Assembly (NCBI GenBank): GCA_017656425.1
Contig: JACDNV010000011.1
Span: forward strand, 12,549-76,548
Direction of reading: 5' to 3'
Length of the DNA: 64,000 nt
Origin: Candidatus Neomarinimicrobiota bacterium
GTDB taxonomy: Bacteria; Fidelibacterota; UBA2242; B5-G15
Below, piece by piece: positions 27,355 to 38,139 of the stretch. Position 1 is the stretch's first letter. Each line of letters starts with the position of its first letter. The position numbers were made by a program, and so were the translations under genes. Below the pieces are notes generated by a model, which worked only from the letters and a program-made list of their open reading frames with translations, was not told the origin of the DNA and did not search any database.

Positions 27355-28370
27355 CTCGATACCTTTTTCTCCAGTATAAAAAACTCGCTTAATATCAATA
27401 ACAATCCTATTATAAGGAAAATCTGATACCTGTGCTTAAACCCAGAATATTCATGCGTCCACAATTCTTTCTTATCAAGTTTAAAAATATCATCATAAAT
27501 ATTATTAAAAACAGTAGCTTCTGTTCCCAAATGATAGTATTTTCCTCCGGTCTCCACTGCTATCTTCTTCAAAACGGCATCCGATAAATGAGTTATTACA
27601 ATTTTACCATCTTTATCCTTTTTAAAACCAGTCTTATTACCGTGCTTATCATATATTGGTATAGGTGCACCAGAATACGAACCGACACCAACAGTATAAA
27701 CTATTACATTGTTATTTCTGACCTGCTCTATTGACTTTTCAATATCACCTTCATGATCTTCACCATCGGAAATTAAGATAACAACTTTACTTTTAGTCCC
27801 ACCGGATTCTTTACTTTTATCAAAAATATTAAAGGCTGTATTTAACGCTTCGGCAATAGCTGTGCCCTGTACTCCAATTATATCGGTATCTATAAGATCA
27901 AGGAAAAGTTTCGCAGCACTATAGTCAAGCGTCAAAGGACAAACCGGATAGCTTATCCCGGCAAATGCCACAAGACCAACTCTATCACCTTTTAGTTTAT
28001 CGATCAGTTTACTCACCTCATATTTTGCTCTTACAAGTCGATTTGGAGTTACATCTTCTGCCTTCATACTCAATGAAGTATCAAAACATATAACAATATC
28101 TACTCCCTTCCTTTTCACAAGTTGGAGCTTTGTACCAATCTGTGGTCCAATAAGGGCAATTATTAGAAAAAATATACCACAAATTATAAGTACATCTTTT
28201 ATTTTTCTTCTCTTGATTCCCTCACCATCTATAATTCTTTTAAGAGTATCACTATTTGAAAATCTCTTCAAGTAGACTTTATTCATCCGATAATAAATAA
28301 AAACTGATAAAATCAAAATTAAAATGGTAATAAATGTCCATAAGTACTGAATGTTAGCAAACTTTATCAT
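27351..28370 (-). CDS. batB: BatB, von Willebrand factor A membrane protein
   Basis: About 339 residues. Two N-terminal helices, a periplasmic or cytoplasmic VWA domain with an intact MIDAS motif (CFDTSLSM near 97, later a Thr and SDGEDHEGD), and a C-terminal helix. The ATG at 28370 gives the usual family start (MIKFANIQYLWTF) and follows AGGA; the upstream ATG overlaps batA more than needed. It pairs with BatA as the twin VWA proteins of the operon. Confidence 0.92.
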   Translation of the reverse strand: MIKFANIQYLWTFITILILILSVFIYYRMNKVYLKRFSNSDTLKRIIDGEGIKRRKIKDVLIICGIFFLIIALIGPQIGTKLQLVKRKGVDIVICFDTSLSMKAEDVTPNRLVRAKYEVSKLIDKLKGDRVGLVAFAGISYPVCPLTLDYSAAKLFLDLIDTDIIGVQGTAIAEALNTAFNIFDKSKESGGTKSKVVILISDGEDHEGDIEKSIEQVRNNNVIVYTVGVGSYSGAPIPIYDKHGNKTGFKKDKDGKIVITHLSDAVLKKIAVETGGKYYHLGTEATVFNNIYDDIFKLDKKELWTHEYSGFKHRYQIFLIIGLLLILSEFFILEKKVSR

Positions 28371-28372
28371 AA

Positions 28373-29368
28373 TTAAGGTCCTACTCTCCACACATTCCGT
28401 TCAAATATAAAACCCATAACAAATAACATAATTGCTGGAAATAGAAACAGATGGTACAAATCTTTAAAGTTCATATATTCTTTAACTTTTATATCTGATT
28501 TTTCAAGGCTATTTATCTCATCATAAATTTTTTCGAGACTTCTTTCATCAGTCGCCCTAAAATATTTTCCACCAGTCATTTCCGCCATTTTCTGTAATAA
28601 TTCCTCGTCTATCTCTACATCTACCATTCTATATTGAATAGACCCGTCAGGTAAAACCACTGGATATGGTGCCTTTCCTCTTCTTCCAGCCCCAATAGTG
28701 TATACCTTAATTCCGTATGCTTGCGCCATGTCGGCAGCAGTTAATGGATCAAGCTCTCCAGCATTATTTCTACCATCAGATAGTAAAATAACTATTTTAC
28801 TGACAGATTGACTTCCCTTTAGTCTATTTACTGCATGCGCAAGCGCCATCCCAATTGCAGTACCATCGTATTTTTCGTCAACAAAAGTAACTCTATTAAG
28901 TAACTCATTCAATATACCATAATCTACCGTAAGAGGACACTGCAGGAAACTCACTGCACCAAATACAATCAACCCTATTCGATCATTGTGTCTCTCATTA
29001 ATAAACTTGCGGGCAACTGCTTTTACAGCTTCAAGTCGATTTGGCTGAAAATCTGCAGCTCGCATACTTCCTGAAATATCAACCACAAGCATTATATCTA
29101 TACCTTTAGTTATAAATTCTTTTTCTGTCAAACCCTTTTGTGGTCTTGCTAACGCTAATATTAAAAGGACAATTGAAAATAGTTTTATGCCTTTTAATAA
29201 ATATACCTTCCTTTTAGCGGAATCTATGCCGACTATTTCTCGTAAAGATTTAAAATTGGAATATTTAATGGATGTATAAAGAACTCTATCTTTCCTTCTT
29301 GTCCAGAGGATGATGAATGGAATTATTAATAAAAAAGCAAGAAAATACCAATCGGTGAATATTATCAT
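28373..29368 (-). CDS. batA: BatA, von Willebrand factor A membrane protein
   Basis: About 331 residues with two N-terminal helices, a VWA domain carrying MIDAS VVDISGSMRAADF and SDGRNNAG, and a final helix. It overlaps the gatA stop region slightly if the longer ORF is used; ATG 29368 after AAGAAG matches the family start. In most operons a MoxR ATPase and a DUF58 protein precede batA. Here gatA takes that place. Confidence 0.92.
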   Translation of the reverse strand: MIIFTDWYFLAFLLIIPFIILWTRRKDRVLYTSIKYSNFKSLREIVGIDSAKRKVYLLKGIKLFSIVLLILALARPQKGLTEKEFITKGIDIMLVVDISGSMRAADFQPNRLEAVKAVARKFINERHNDRIGLIVFGAVSFLQCPLTVDYGILNELLNRVTFVDEKYDGTAIGMALAHAVNRLKGSQSVSKIVILLSDGRNNAGELDPLTAADMAQAYGIKVYTIGAGRRGKAPYPVVLPDGSIQYRMVDVEIDEELLQKMAEMTGGKYFRATDERSLEKIYDEINSLEKSDIKVKEYMNFKDLYHLFLFPAIMLFVMGFIFERNVWRVGP

Positions 29369-29388
29369 AATATCTTCTTTTCGAATAA

Positions 29389-30777
29389 TCAAAAGCCAAT
29401 TTCTGACTCTATATAATGACCAACCTGAAAAATTGTTTCTTCTTTAAAATAATCAGCAATAAGCTGAATTCCTATAGGTAGACCATCCTTGGACTTACCT
29501 GCAGGGATATTCATAGCAGGCAATCCGGCAAGGCTTGCAGATGTAGTATAAATATCACTAAGATACATAGATAGAGGATCCTCAACCTTACTACCTATCT
29601 CAAATGCCGTTGTTGGGCTTGTTGGTGTTAATATAATATCCACATTTTTAAATGCTTCCACAAAATCGTCTTTAATCAGTTTTCTTACACGCTGAGCTTT
29701 ATTGTAATATGCTTCATAATAACCAGCTGAGAGTACATACGTACCTAGCATAATACGTCTTTTTACCTCATTACCAAAACCATCATGTCGTGTATCATTA
29801 TACATGCTAATTAGATTACCTTTCCTTACGCTCAGTCCATATTTGACACCATCATAACGCGCAAGATTGGAAGATGCTTCTGCTGTTGCAATTATATAAT
29901 AAGTTGCTATTGTATATTTTGTATGGGGAAGGCTAATATTTACTATCTCAGCGCCTCTTTTCTCCAATTCATTTATATAATATTTAATCCTATCCTCTAT
30001 TTCTTTATCCAGCCCTTCTTCAAAATACTCTTTTGGCACGCCAATTTTTATTCCATTAATATCCCTCTCCAAATTTTCTATATAATTATCGACAGGAACA
30101 TCCACGCTTGTGGAATCCATTACATCATATCCTGATATTATTTGCAGTAGCAATGCCGTATCATATATATTTTTCGCAAACACTCCTATCTGATCCAAAC
30201 TGGAAGCAAAGGCAACCAAACCATATCTCGATACCCTCCCATAAGTAGGTTTTATTCCCACTACTCCACAAAATGAAGCAGGCTGTCTTATAGAACCGCC
30301 AGTATCAGAACCAAGTGCCATATCAACAAGTCTTCCTGCAACCGCGGCAGCTGACCCACCACTTGATCCACCAGGAACCATCTTTTCATTTACAGGATTT
30401 CTTGTAGGACCGAAATAAGAGTGCTCCGTTGATGAACCCATTGCAAATTCATCAAGATTCGTCTTACCTATAATAAGTCCATCCTCAGCTATTATTTTTT
30501 CCACGACCGTCGCATTATACGGCGGGATGAAATTCTCCAGTATACGGGAGGCACAAGTTGTCGGATAACCTTTTACACATATATTATCTTTTATACCAAT
30601 AATCTTGCCAGCTAACTTACCAGCTTTTCCTTGAGTGATTTTATTTTCTATCATGGCTGCAATTTCAACAGCATCATTTACTACATTAATAAAAGCATTG
30701 TATGGATTATTTTTCCTTATTTTTTCAATTATATTAATAGTTCTTTCCCGTAGAGAGGACTTAGTCATTTCTTTCAT
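29389..30777 (-). CDS. gatA: Glutamyl-tRNA(Gln) amidotransferase subunit A
   Basis: 462-residue amidase. The Ser-cisSer-Lys triad is visible: Lys in [10 protein letters not shown], serines in [13 protein letters not shown] and [16 protein letters not shown]. With GatB and GatC it converts Glu-tRNA(Gln) to Gln-tRNA(Gln). GatB and GatC are not in this window. The start follows AGGGAGA with good spacing. It is transcribed with tatA. Confidence 0.95.
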   Translation of the reverse strand: MKEMTKSSLRERTINIIEKIRKNNPYNAFINVVNDAVEIAAMIENKITQGKAGKLAGKIIGIKDNICVKGYPTTCASRILENFIPPYNATVVEKIIAEDGLIIGKTNLDEFAMGSSTEHSYFGPTRNPVNEKMVPGGSSGGSAAAVAGRLVDMALGSDTGGSIRQPASFCGVVGIKPTYGRVSRYGLVAFASSLDQIGVFAKNIYDTALLLQIISGYDVMDSTSVDVPVDNYIENLERDINGIKIGVPKEYFEEGLDKEIEDRIKYYINELEKRGAEIVNISLPHTKYTIATYYIIATAEASSNLARYDGVKYGLSVRKGNLISMYNDTRHDGFGNEVKRRIMLGTYVLSAGYYEAYYNKAQRVRKLIKDDFVEAFKNVDIILTPTSPTTAFEIGSKVEDPLSMYLSDIYTTSASLAGLPAMNIPAGKSKDGLPIGIQLIADYFKEETIFQVGHYIESEIGF

Positions 30778-30796
30778 TCCGTTTCTCCCTGAAATT

Positions 30797-31021
30797 TTAT
30801 TCTTTTTTCTCTGACTCTTTCTCTTTCTTTGGTGGCTCTATATACTTATCTTCCTTGATCGATTCGTTTATCTCTTCTTCAATTTCCTTTGTGGCTTTTT
30901 TAAACTCTTTTAAGCTCTTACCGAGCCCTCTCGCAAGTTCTGGTAATCTCTTTGCACCAAAAAGCAATAGCAGTACTAAAAGTATCAGCAATATCTCTCC
31001 AAATCCAAGGTTTCCAAACAT
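30797..31021 (-). CDS. tatA: Sec-independent protein translocase TatA
   Basis: 74 residues: one short transmembrane helix ([20 protein letters not shown]) including the FGAKRLPE hinge, followed by an amphipathic helix and a charged tail. It forms the pore for folded protein export by the Tat system. No TatC is in the window. It lies between gatA and a DUF4321 protein. Confidence 0.94.
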   Translation of the reverse strand: MFGNLGFGEILLILLVLLLLFGAKRLPELARGLGKSLKEFKKATKEIEEEINESIKEDKYIEPPKKEKESEKKE

Positions 31022-31035
31022 TGCTCACCTCCAAA

Positions 31036-31311
31036 TTATCTCCAGAACCTTAAAAGGTAATAGGCCACTAAAAGACCAATTATACCTATAAGGTTCAATT
31101 TTAAAGTAAAGCCAATTGTTAGAGAAAATAAAACCAGATCAACTACACTCGGACCAAGCATGATATCAATAGACCTCAAGAATACATCCTTAACGACACC
31201 GTCAGGTAAAGCATATTTTATAATTTCTCCAAATAATGAACCAATCATCAAACCAATTAACAAAATACCGAGCGCAAATAAAACGCTAAATCTACCTCTT
31301 GACCTTTCCAC
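31036..31311 (-). CDS. DUF4321 small membrane protein
   Basis: 91 residues with two hydrophobic helices (about 10-30 and 55-88). GLMIGSLFGEIIKYALP and SIDIMLGPSVVDLVLFSLTIGFTLKLN match the DUF4321 pattern, an unstudied family. It abuts purQ with no gap, so it is probably cotranscribed with the purine genes. Confidence 0.75.
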   Translation of the reverse strand: MERSRGRFSVLFALGILLIGLMIGSLFGEIIKYALPDGVVKDVFLRSIDIMLGPSVVDLVLFSLTIGFTLKLNLIGIIGLLVAYYLLRFWR

Positions 31312-31998
31312 TTAATTCTTCCCAATCAAAGATTTAAAAATTCCCAACCCATCATCAGAACCAAGTATTTTTTCCGATGCTCTTTCGGGATGTGGCATCA
31401 TACCAAGTACATTACCCTCTTTATTTAGTATCCCTGCAATATTCAAGATTGATCCGTTTGGATTCGCCAGATCAGTGACGTTTCCGTCACTGTCACAGTA
31501 CTGAAATACTATTCTGCCATTATCCTGTAATTCCTTTACAGTATTATCATCTGCGAAATAATTACCGCTATAGTGAGCAATAGGCATTTTCAATACCTGT
31601 CCATCTTTTAGATTTCTTGTGAAAATAGTATCTTTATTTGAAACCCTTATATATACCTCTTCACATCTAAATCTCATTCCATTATTTGGAATTAATGCAC
31701 CAGGAAGCAAACCTGCCTCAAGCAATATTTGAAATCCATTACATATACCCATAATTGGATTCCCACGCTTTGCCAGTCTCATAACTTCCTGCATTACAGG
31801 GGAAAACCTCGCTATAGCGCCTGCCCTAAGGTAATCACCATAGGAAAATCCACCTGGTAATATAATTGCGTCGTAACCACGTAAATCTGATTCCTTATGC
31901 CATATTAGATTGGTTTGAACCTTTAATATTTTCCTAAAAACGTAATAAGAATCATAATCGCAATTTGATCCAGGAAAAACCACAATTCCTACTTTCAT
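31312..31998 (-). CDS. purQ: Phosphoribosylformylglycinamidine synthase subunit PurQ
   Basis: 228-residue class I glutamine amidotransferase. The nucleophile is Cys86 in [15 protein letters not shown] and the His-Glu pair is in [10 protein letters not shown]. It supplies ammonia for FGAM formation in purine synthesis, with PurS (next gene, 4-bp overlap) and PurL, which is not in the window. Confidence 0.96.
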   Translation of the reverse strand: MKVGIVVFPGSNCDYDSYYVFRKILKVQTNLIWHKESDLRGYDAIILPGGFSYGDYLRAGAIARFSPVMQEVMRLAKRGNPIMGICNGFQILLEAGLLPGALIPNNGMRFRCEEVYIRVSNKDTIFTRNLKDGQVLKMPIAHYSGNYFADDNTVKELQDNGRIVFQYCDSDGNVTDLANPNGSILNIAGILNKEGNVLGMMPHPERASEKILGSDDGLGIFKSLIGKN

Positions 31999-32252
31999 TT
32001 CCCTTCCTCAACAACTTCAAATTCATAACTCTGAATAACGGGATTAGCAAGCAGCCTATCACAAGCATTCTTTGTAACCTCTTTTGCTTTATTAACATCT
32101 ATACCTGACCCAAAACTCAACTCGAAGTATTTACCTGTATGAACTTCCTCAATTCCCTCAAATCCCAGCGACTTTAAAGCATTATTTATTGTTTTCCCTT
32201 CCGGATCCAGTATTCCAGGTTTGTATCTGACTATAATTTTAGCTTTAACCAT
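31995..32252 (-). CDS. purS: Phosphoribosylformylglycinamidine synthase subunit PurS
   Basis: 85 residues from ATG 32252 ([19 protein letters not shown]), preceded by GGGGAGA. It bridges PurQ and PurL in the FGAM synthase complex. The upstream in-frame codons to 32303 overlap pssA and do not look like PurS. The short overlap with pssA suggests coupled translation. Confidence 0.93.
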   Translation of the reverse strand: MVKAKIIVRYKPGILDPEGKTINNALKSLGFEGIEEVHTGKYFELSFGSGIDVNKAKEVTKNACDRLLANPVIQSYEFEVVEEGK

Positions 32253-32985
32253 TTCTTTCTCCCCTTCTTCTCGCAATAACAATCCTGGGTTCTTCATATC
32301 CATTCATCCAATTTATTATATGATATACGATGAATAGAGTGAAAAATGGAAATATCACAAAACCAGGTTTAATAACCATAGAAATAAAAATTAATAAAAT
32401 AATAGCCGATCTAATAGAATAATGAATACTTCTCTTAAAACTTATATGTGGAAGCAGGCTAAATCTAATTTTGCTCACCATAAGAAATGAAAGAGTAACA
32501 ACCATCGGAAGAAGTATCCTCGGATCACCGTAATTTTTATAAATGCTATAATTGAACCACAGGTAAGAAGTCATAGTAATCGCACTTACTGGCACCGGCA
32601 AACCAAGATAATAGCTTTTTCTTCCTGTTGACTGAGCAATAACATTGAAGCGAGCAAGTCTAATAGCCCCAAAAAGTAGAGGGAAAAAGGCTATCATTGC
32701 ACCAACTATCTCGAGTTCGGACAAATACACATTATAAATCAATATAGATGGAGCGAGACAAAATGAAACTATATCAGCAAGAGAGTCAAACTCTATCCCA
32801 AACCTTGAATCTTTCCCAATTAATCTGGCTACCTTACCATCCAGAGCATCAAAAATTGAAGCAAGTATTATCAATATGATTGCAGAAATATAAGCTCCCT
32901 CAATCACCTTTGTAATAGCAAAAAAGCCCGAGAATAAATTCAATATAGTAAATAAACTGGGTATAAATGAGGTCTTAAGTCTCAA
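32245..32985 (-). CDS. pssA: CDP-diacylglycerol-serine O-phosphatidyltransferase
   Basis: 246-residue CDP-alcohol phosphatidyltransferase with several helices. The catalytic motif is complete: DALDGKVARLIGKDSRFGIEFDSLAD. It makes phosphatidylserine. Its start overlaps the psd stop as ATGA, so the two steps to phosphatidylethanolamine are coupled. Confidence 0.95.
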   Translation of the reverse strand: MRLKTSFIPSLFTILNLFSGFFAITKVIEGAYISAIILIILASIFDALDGKVARLIGKDSRFGIEFDSLADIVSFCLAPSILIYNVYLSELEIVGAMIAFFPLLFGAIRLARFNVIAQSTGRKSYYLGLPVPVSAITMTSYLWFNYSIYKNYGDPRILLPMVVTLSFLMVSKIRFSLLPHISFKRSIHYSIRSAIILLIFISMVIKPGFVIFPFFTLFIVYHIINWMNGYEEPRIVIARRRGERNG

Positions 32986-33623
32986 TTTATTTCTCCTATA
33001 ATAGTTTGACCTGCTTTTACTTTCTGACCTATACTTACATTAATGCTCGAAGTAATAGGAATTATCAAATCGACTCTCGATCCAAACATAATCATACCGA
33101 TTCTCTGCCCCTTCAAAACTTTATCATCCTCACAAACATAACTTACAATACGTCTTGCAATTACACCAGCGATTTGTTTAACTACAAAATTGTACTTTCC
33201 ATTATTGAAATATATTACGTTTTTTTCATTTTCTTTATCAGCCTTTTTTTTATAAGCAGCAATGAATTTCCCTTCCTTATATTCTATTTTTTTCACGGTT
33301 CCAGGAAGAGGTGCCCTATTAACATGAACATCGAATAAAGACATAAAAATCGAAATTAAAATCGAATTACCGCAGAAGTGGTCATTAACCTCTTCAATTT
33401 TTATTATTCTCCCATCAGCAGGAGATACTATAATTTTGTCCCCACCAGGTATAATTCTCTCAGGGTCACGGAAGAAATAAATGGTAAAACCAAATAGGAA
33501 AAGCGAAATGATAAAAAGAACATTTATAATATCCGATTTTATAAATATCATCAGTATAGCAAGAGTAAACGACAATAAAAAAGAAGGAAAAATTATTTTA
33601 ACACCCTCTTTAGCAATTTTCAT
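32982..33623 (-). CDS. psd: Phosphatidylserine decarboxylase, short type
   Basis: 213 residues with N-terminal hydrophobic anchors (about 13-52). SPADGRIIKIEEV and DVHVNRAPLPGTV are conserved, and the self-cleavage site lies in MFGSRVDLIIP, where Ser becomes the pyruvoyl group. It makes phosphatidylethanolamine from the product of pssA. The short length marks the archaeal-type/PSD-A subclass. Confidence 0.95.
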   Translation of the reverse strand: MKIAKEGVKIIFPSFLLSFTLAILMIFIKSDIINVLFIISLFLFGFTIYFFRDPERIIPGGDKIIVSPADGRIIKIEEVNDHFCGNSILISIFMSLFDVHVNRAPLPGTVKKIEYKEGKFIAAYKKKADKENEKNVIYFNNGKYNFVVKQIAGVIARRIVSYVCEDDKVLKGQRIGMIMFGSRVDLIIPITSSINVSIGQKVKAGQTIIGEIN

Positions 33624-33634
33624 AAAATAGCCCT

Positions 33635-34933
33635 CTACGAATTCCCTAAAACATTCTCATAAATATAATCAACTTTTTTAAGAATTCTACTCTCATTAAA
33701 AACTTCCTTTAGTTCATCCTTTTTAATCCTAGCTCTAACATTACTATCCTTCAGTAATAATTCTAAAAAATCTTTCTTTGTTCTCCATGCTTCCATTGCA
33801 TTTTTCTGAACTATTTCGTATGCTTGTTCTCTTGTAAATCCCGCCTCTACTAATTTAAGAAGTACCCCCTGTGAGTATATAAGTCCTTTTGTAAGATTCA
33901 AATTCCTCTTCATATTCTCGGGATATACAGCAAGTCCAGATAGTATTTTTATCATATCATTTAGCATAAAATCTATAACTATGCACGCATCTGGAATTAT
34001 CACTCTTTCAGTGGATGAGTGCGATATATCCCTCTCGTGCCAGAGAGCTATATTCTCCATTGCAGTCAGGCTATACCCTCTTAATAATCTAGATAATCCA
34101 CAGATGCGCTCACACATTACGGGATTTCTTTTATGTGGCATTGCTGAAGAACCTTTTTGTCTTCTACCAAATGGTTCCTCTGCTTCTAGTACCTCTGTTC
34201 TTTGCAGATGTCTTATTTCAAGAGCAATTTTCTCCAGAAGTGCTCCTATTAGTGCTATCGTATTTATAAAGAAAGCATGCCTATCTCTTTGTAATACCTG
34301 ATTTGATATTGAGGCAGGTTTTAGTCCTAGATTCTTACATACCCTTTTTTCTACCTCATGGTCAATATAAAAATATGTACCAACTGCACCTGAGATTTTC
34401 CCAAAACTTATCTGCTCTACTGCAAGTTTAAATCGCTCAATATTTCTTTTCAACTCCTCATACCAAATTAAAAATTTCAACCCAAATGTTATCGGTTCTG
34501 CATGTATACCATGAGTTCTCCCAATCATTATCAAGTTTTTATATTTAAAAGCTTTCTCTTTCAGAATTTCTAGGAGTTTGTTAAGTCTTTTTTGAATCAA
34601 CTCTGATGCCTCTTTAATTTGAAGTGAAAGAGCTGTGTCAAGCAAATCTGATGAGGTCATCCCCATATGAATAAATCTTGAAGAGGGACCCACATATTCA
34701 GCTACATTGCTAAGAAATGCAATAACATCATGTCTTACCTCTTCCTCTATTTGCTTTATCCTATCAACGTTAAAGTTTGCTTTCTCTTCAATAATCCTGA
34801 AATCTTTTTCTGGTAACTTGCCCATATCTTTGTATACTCGACATACTTCAACCTCTACCTTTAACCAGGTACGAAATTTGTTCTCCTCACTCCATATATT
34901 CCCCATTTCAGGCAAAGTATATCTTTCAATCAT
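33635..34933 (-). CDS. purB: Adenylosuccinate lyase
   Basis: 432 residues. The family signature GSSAMPHKRNP sits near 265, with TSSDLLDTALS near 90 and GRTHGIHAEPITFG near 140. It acts at two steps of purine synthesis (SAICAR to AICAR, adenylosuccinate to AMP). It lies 11 bp upstream of psd, in a purine/phospholipid operon. Confidence 0.96.
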   Translation of the reverse strand: MIERYTLPEMGNIWSEENKFRTWLKVEVEVCRVYKDMGKLPEKDFRIIEEKANFNVDRIKQIEEEVRHDVIAFLSNVAEYVGPSSRFIHMGMTSSDLLDTALSLQIKEASELIQKRLNKLLEILKEKAFKYKNLIMIGRTHGIHAEPITFGLKFLIWYEELKRNIERFKLAVEQISFGKISGAVGTYFYIDHEVEKRVCKNLGLKPASISNQVLQRDRHAFFINTIALIGALLEKIALEIRHLQRTEVLEAEEPFGRRQKGSSAMPHKRNPVMCERICGLSRLLRGYSLTAMENIALWHERDISHSSTERVIIPDACIVIDFMLNDMIKILSGLAVYPENMKRNLNLTKGLIYSQGVLLKLVEAGFTREQAYEIVQKNAMEAWRTKKDFLELLLKDSNVRARIKKDELKEVFNESRILKKVDYIYENVLGNS

Positions 34934-34941
34934 GCCAACTC

Positions 34942-36021
34942 CTATTCAAGCACTAATTGAAATTCTATCCTTTTTCCATCTCTGATACCAACAAATTTTA
35001 CAATGTCTCCTCTCTTATAAAAATTCTCCTGTATCTCATCTATTATATCATACTTGTTTTTTATTTTCCTATTGTTTATTTGTATTAATATATCGCCAAT
35101 TTTTATTCCCGCTTTTTCAGCTGAGCTTCCCTTTTTTACATTGGTCACGATCACTCCAGCCACTTCTTCCAGCCCAAGATACCTTGCAAGAAAAACATCT
35201 ATATCCTGAACAGTCAGACCTGTTCTGAATGATCGGTCCACTTTCCCATATTTCTTCAATTCTTCCACAACTACCTTGACTCTATTTATAGGAATTGCAA
35301 ATCCAATCCCTATTGATCCTTCGCTCAAAGCACTTCCTGTAAAAATGAAAGTATTTATTCCAATTACCTCACCATTCACATTAACAAGGGGTCCACCGCT
35401 ATTGCCCGCATTTATAGATGCATCTGTCTGTATCATATCCTGATAGACTCTTCCACTTTCCTGCTTTCCAAAATCAATGTCCACGCCAGAAACTATACCA
35501 ACAGTTGCTACAGGATTGTGAGCAACATTAAAAAGTCCAAAGGGATTGCCTAGTGCCACGACCCATTCACCAACAATTATATCGTCGGAATCACCAAGCT
35601 TTGCGTATTTAAAATTTTTACCATCTATTTTGAGTAGTGCTATATCCGTGAGATTATCCACCCCGACTATCTTTGCTTCAAATTCTCTACCTCCCACTAA
35701 GGATACAACAACTTTTTCCGCATTTTCTATTACATGTGCATTTGTTACTATATAACCATTAGAACTTATTATAAATCCAGAGCCCAAACTTTGAACTCTC
35801 CTTCTTATGATTTGCTCCGGGAACAAAAACCGCAATAGTGGATCATCAAAAAATGAACCTGTCACATACTCCTGGATAGCTATAACATTTATCCCCGCAA
35901 CAGCTGGACCAACATCTTCAATAGCACGAGTTATTGCATTTCTTCGAGAACAGTCTATATCACTCTGGGCATAAACTAAAACTATTAGTACAAATATGTT
36001 AATTAAAATCTTAAATTTCAT
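34942..36021 (-). CDS. HtrA-like trypsin serine protease with one PDZ domain
   Basis: 359 residues with a signal peptide (1-18, ending VYAQS). The catalytic triad is complete: H96 in [10 protein letters not shown]126 in NLTDIALL, and S208 in NAGNSGGP. One PDZ domain follows (about 265-355, [20 protein letters not shown]). It should act in periplasmic protein quality control. Only one PDZ is present, as in DegS or HhoA types rather than DegP. Confidence 0.93.
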   Translation of the reverse strand: MKFKILINIFVLIVLVYAQSDIDCSRRNAITRAIEDVGPAVAGINVIAIQEYVTGSFFDDPLLRFLFPEQIIRRRVQSLGSGFIISSNGYIVTNAHVIENAEKVVVSLVGGREFEAKIVGVDNLTDIALLKIDGKNFKYAKLGDSDDIIVGEWVVALGNPFGLFNVAHNPVATVGIVSGVDIDFGKQESGRVYQDMIQTDASINAGNSGGPLVNVNGEVIGINTFIFTGSALSEGSIGIGFAIPINRVKVVVEELKKYGKVDRSFRTGLTVQDIDVFLARYLGLEEVAGVIVTNVKKGSSAEKAGIKIGDILIQINNRKIKNKYDIIDEIQENFYKRGDIVKFVGIRDGKRIEFQLVLE

Positions 36022-36662
36022 TTTCCCACTTTTCTCCAGTCTTCAAGGAATCTATTTATACCCATATCTGTCAATGGATGCTTTATCATCTTCTCCAGCA
36101 CTGTAAATGGAATAGTACAAATATCAGCTCCAATTAACGCAGCTTCAACAATATGAAGAGGATTTCTAATACTTGCTACTATAACCTGAGTTTTAAAATT
36201 ATAATTTCTATAAATCTGTACTATCTGTTCTACTAACTCCATTCCTATATGACTTATATCATCCAGGCGCCCCACAAAAGGTGATACATATGTCGAACCA
36301 GCTTTTGCAGTAAGTATTGCCTGCAGAGAAGAAAAAACAAGTGTCGTGTTTGTTTTTATTCCTTCTGAAGTGAGAATTTTTATAGCTTTTAACCCCTCAA
36401 GAGTAATTGGAATTTTTATGACTATATTATCACCTATTTTTGCCAGCTCCCTTGCCTCTTTTACCATTCCTTCTGCATCAAGACTTACGACCTCAGCACT
36501 TACAGGACCATCAACTATACCGCAAATATCCTTCAAAATCTCCCTGAAATTACCTTTTTCCCTACTTAATAAAGTAGGATTTGTCGTCACACCATCAAGT
36601 ATACCCCATGATTGGGCCATTTTTATCTGTTCAATATTCGCAGTATCGATAAAAATTTTCAT
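36018..36662 (-). CDS. Transaldolase-like protein (small TalB/FSA type)
   Basis: 214-residue beta-barrel enzyme. [27 protein letters not shown] and the Schiff-base Lys83 in [13 protein letters not shown] are clear, with [11 protein letters not shown] following. The short form acts as transaldolase or fructose-6-phosphate aldolase; which reaction cannot be settled here. It overlaps the htrA-like start by 4 bp. Confidence 0.92.
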   Translation of the reverse strand: MKIFIDTANIEQIKMAQSWGILDGVTTNPTLLSREKGNFREILKDICGIVDGPVSAEVVSLDAEGMVKEARELAKIGDNIVIKIPITLEGLKAIKILTSEGIKTNTTLVFSSLQAILTAKAGSTYVSPFVGRLDDISHIGMELVEQIVQIYRNYNFKTQVIVASIRNPLHIVEAALIGADICTIPFTVLEKMIKHPLTDMGINRFLEDWRKVGK

Positions 36663-36677
36663 CTCCCCCCTCTTTTT

Positions 36678-37412
36678 CTAATAAACTACCTCTTTCAAGA
36701 ATAAACCTCTGGCTGGTGCACTTATAACTTGCACTCTATTATCCTTATTTTCAAGTAGATTTTTGAAGTCCTCAATTGTATAACGACCTCGGGCAACTTC
36801 AATCATTGTTCCAACCAACATTCGTACCATTGTCTGTAAGAATCTATTTGCTGAAATTGTATAAATGAAAAAATCACCTTCATCTTTCCAAAAAGATTCA
36901 ATAACATTACATTCTTTGTTTTTAACTACACAGGTAGATTTGCAAAATCTTTCAAAATTTCGCCTACCTAATATCATATCACTACAGATTTTAAGCTTAT
37001 TGAAATCAAACTCGAAATGTGGCTTCCAGCTATATATTCTTTCAAAAGGACTATAGTTTTTAGTTATTTTATAAATATAGGTCCGCTTCTTTGCCGAAAA
37101 GCGGGCATGAAACTTCTTATCTACTTCCTCACAGGACTTTACATTTATATCTGGTGGTGTTCCAGAGTTGATTACTATTCTTACCTTTTCAACCGATAAA
37201 TTAGTATTAAGATCAAAATGTGCTACCTGTCCGAGAGCATGCACTCCTGCATCAGTTCTTCCCGCCCCTACCACGTTCACCCTTTCCCCACTACCAAGAG
37301 GTTGTAATGCATCTTCTATTGCCTGCTGGATTGTTCTTGAGCTTTTTTGCCTCTGCCATCCAGCATAATTTGTACCGTCGTATTCGACTATTATTTTAAA
37401 CCTTTTAGACAT
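36678..37412 (-). CDS. truA: tRNA pseudouridine(38-40) synthase TruA
   Basis: About 244 residues from ATG 37412 (MSKRFKIIVEYDGTNYAGWQ). The catalytic Asp54 is in GAGRTDAGVHALGQ. It modifies tRNA anticodon arms. The upstream TTG at 37430 is less likely. The start overlaps the ecfT stop by 8 bp. Confidence 0.95.
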   Translation of the reverse strand: MSKRFKIIVEYDGTNYAGWQRQKSSRTIQQAIEDALQPLGSGERVNVVGAGRTDAGVHALGQVAHFDLNTNLSVEKVRIVINSGTPPDINVKSCEEVDKKFHARFSAKKRTYIYKITKNYSPFERIYSWKPHFEFDFNKLKICSDMILGRRNFERFCKSTCVVKNKECNVIESFWKDEGDFFIYTISANRFLQTMVRMLVGTMIEVARGRYTIEDFKNLLENKDNRVQVISAPARGLFLKEVVY

Positions 37413-38139
37413 ATATGATTGTAATTGCAAATGAAGTGATCAATAAAAATAAAATCCAATCCTTTAAAACAAATTTCAATCTTTTATAATAAGTACGCTT
37501 TCCCTTTCCATATCCTCTAATGTACATCGATAAAGAGAGAGTATCTGCTTTTTTCAAGATATACACCATCAAAGGAGATAGGATATTTTTAAACTCTTTG
37601 ATTCTACCAATTACCGTACTGTTCCGATCAACATTAAAAAAATTCCTATAACTCTGGTCAATATCCTTCACCTCCCTTTTAACTATAGGAAAAAATCTAA
37701 TACCAATAAAAATTATCATGAAAAGATCATCAACTGGAAACTTCAGCTTCTTTAATGGACACAATATAGAATAGACCGAATCAATCAGTTCAATTCCATT
37801 TATCCAGTTGAACGCAAACCCGGATACTAAAAATAGATTTAATAATCTGATTGTAAACATAATGGAGACTAATAATCCTTCATAGCTAAAGGTAAATCTA
37901 ACCCCTCCTATTGAAAAATTAAGTGAGGTAAAAATCACATGTATAGTCAGTGTCAACGGAATAAATACCAGAAAAAGCCTGACTGAATCTATGACTCTAT
38001 TTAAATATTTACTTACGATTAAAAACAGTACAAATAAAAGCAAAATAATGGATTGGAATAATAAATTTGTCTTTACAAAAATAATTACCAGCAAAGCAAT
38101 AATTATGAAGAGCTTGACTCTGGGATCAAATTTTACCAT
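37405..38139 (-). CDS. EcfT/CbiQ-type transmembrane protein
   Basis: 244 residues with about five helices (MVKFDPRVKLFIIIALLVII start) and a cytoplasmic region with the ALSMYIRGY-like segment (LSLSMYIRGYGKGKRTYYK) typical of the T component that couples ECF ATPases. No EcfA ATPase or substrate-binding S component is in the window, so the partner genes must be elsewhere. Overlaps the DUF5683-like gene by 7 bp. Confidence 0.85.
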   Translation of the reverse strand: MVKFDPRVKLFIIIALLVIIFVKTNLLFQSIILLLFVLFLIVSKYLNRVIDSVRLFLVFIPLTLTIHVIFTSLNFSIGGVRFTFSYEGLLVSIMFTIRLLNLFLVSGFAFNWINGIELIDSVYSILCPLKKLKFPVDDLFMIIFIGIRFFPIVKREVKDIDQSYRNFFNVDRNSTVIGRIKEFKNILSPLMVYILKKADTLSLSMYIRGYGKGKRTYYKRLKFVLKDWILFLLITSFAITIIYV

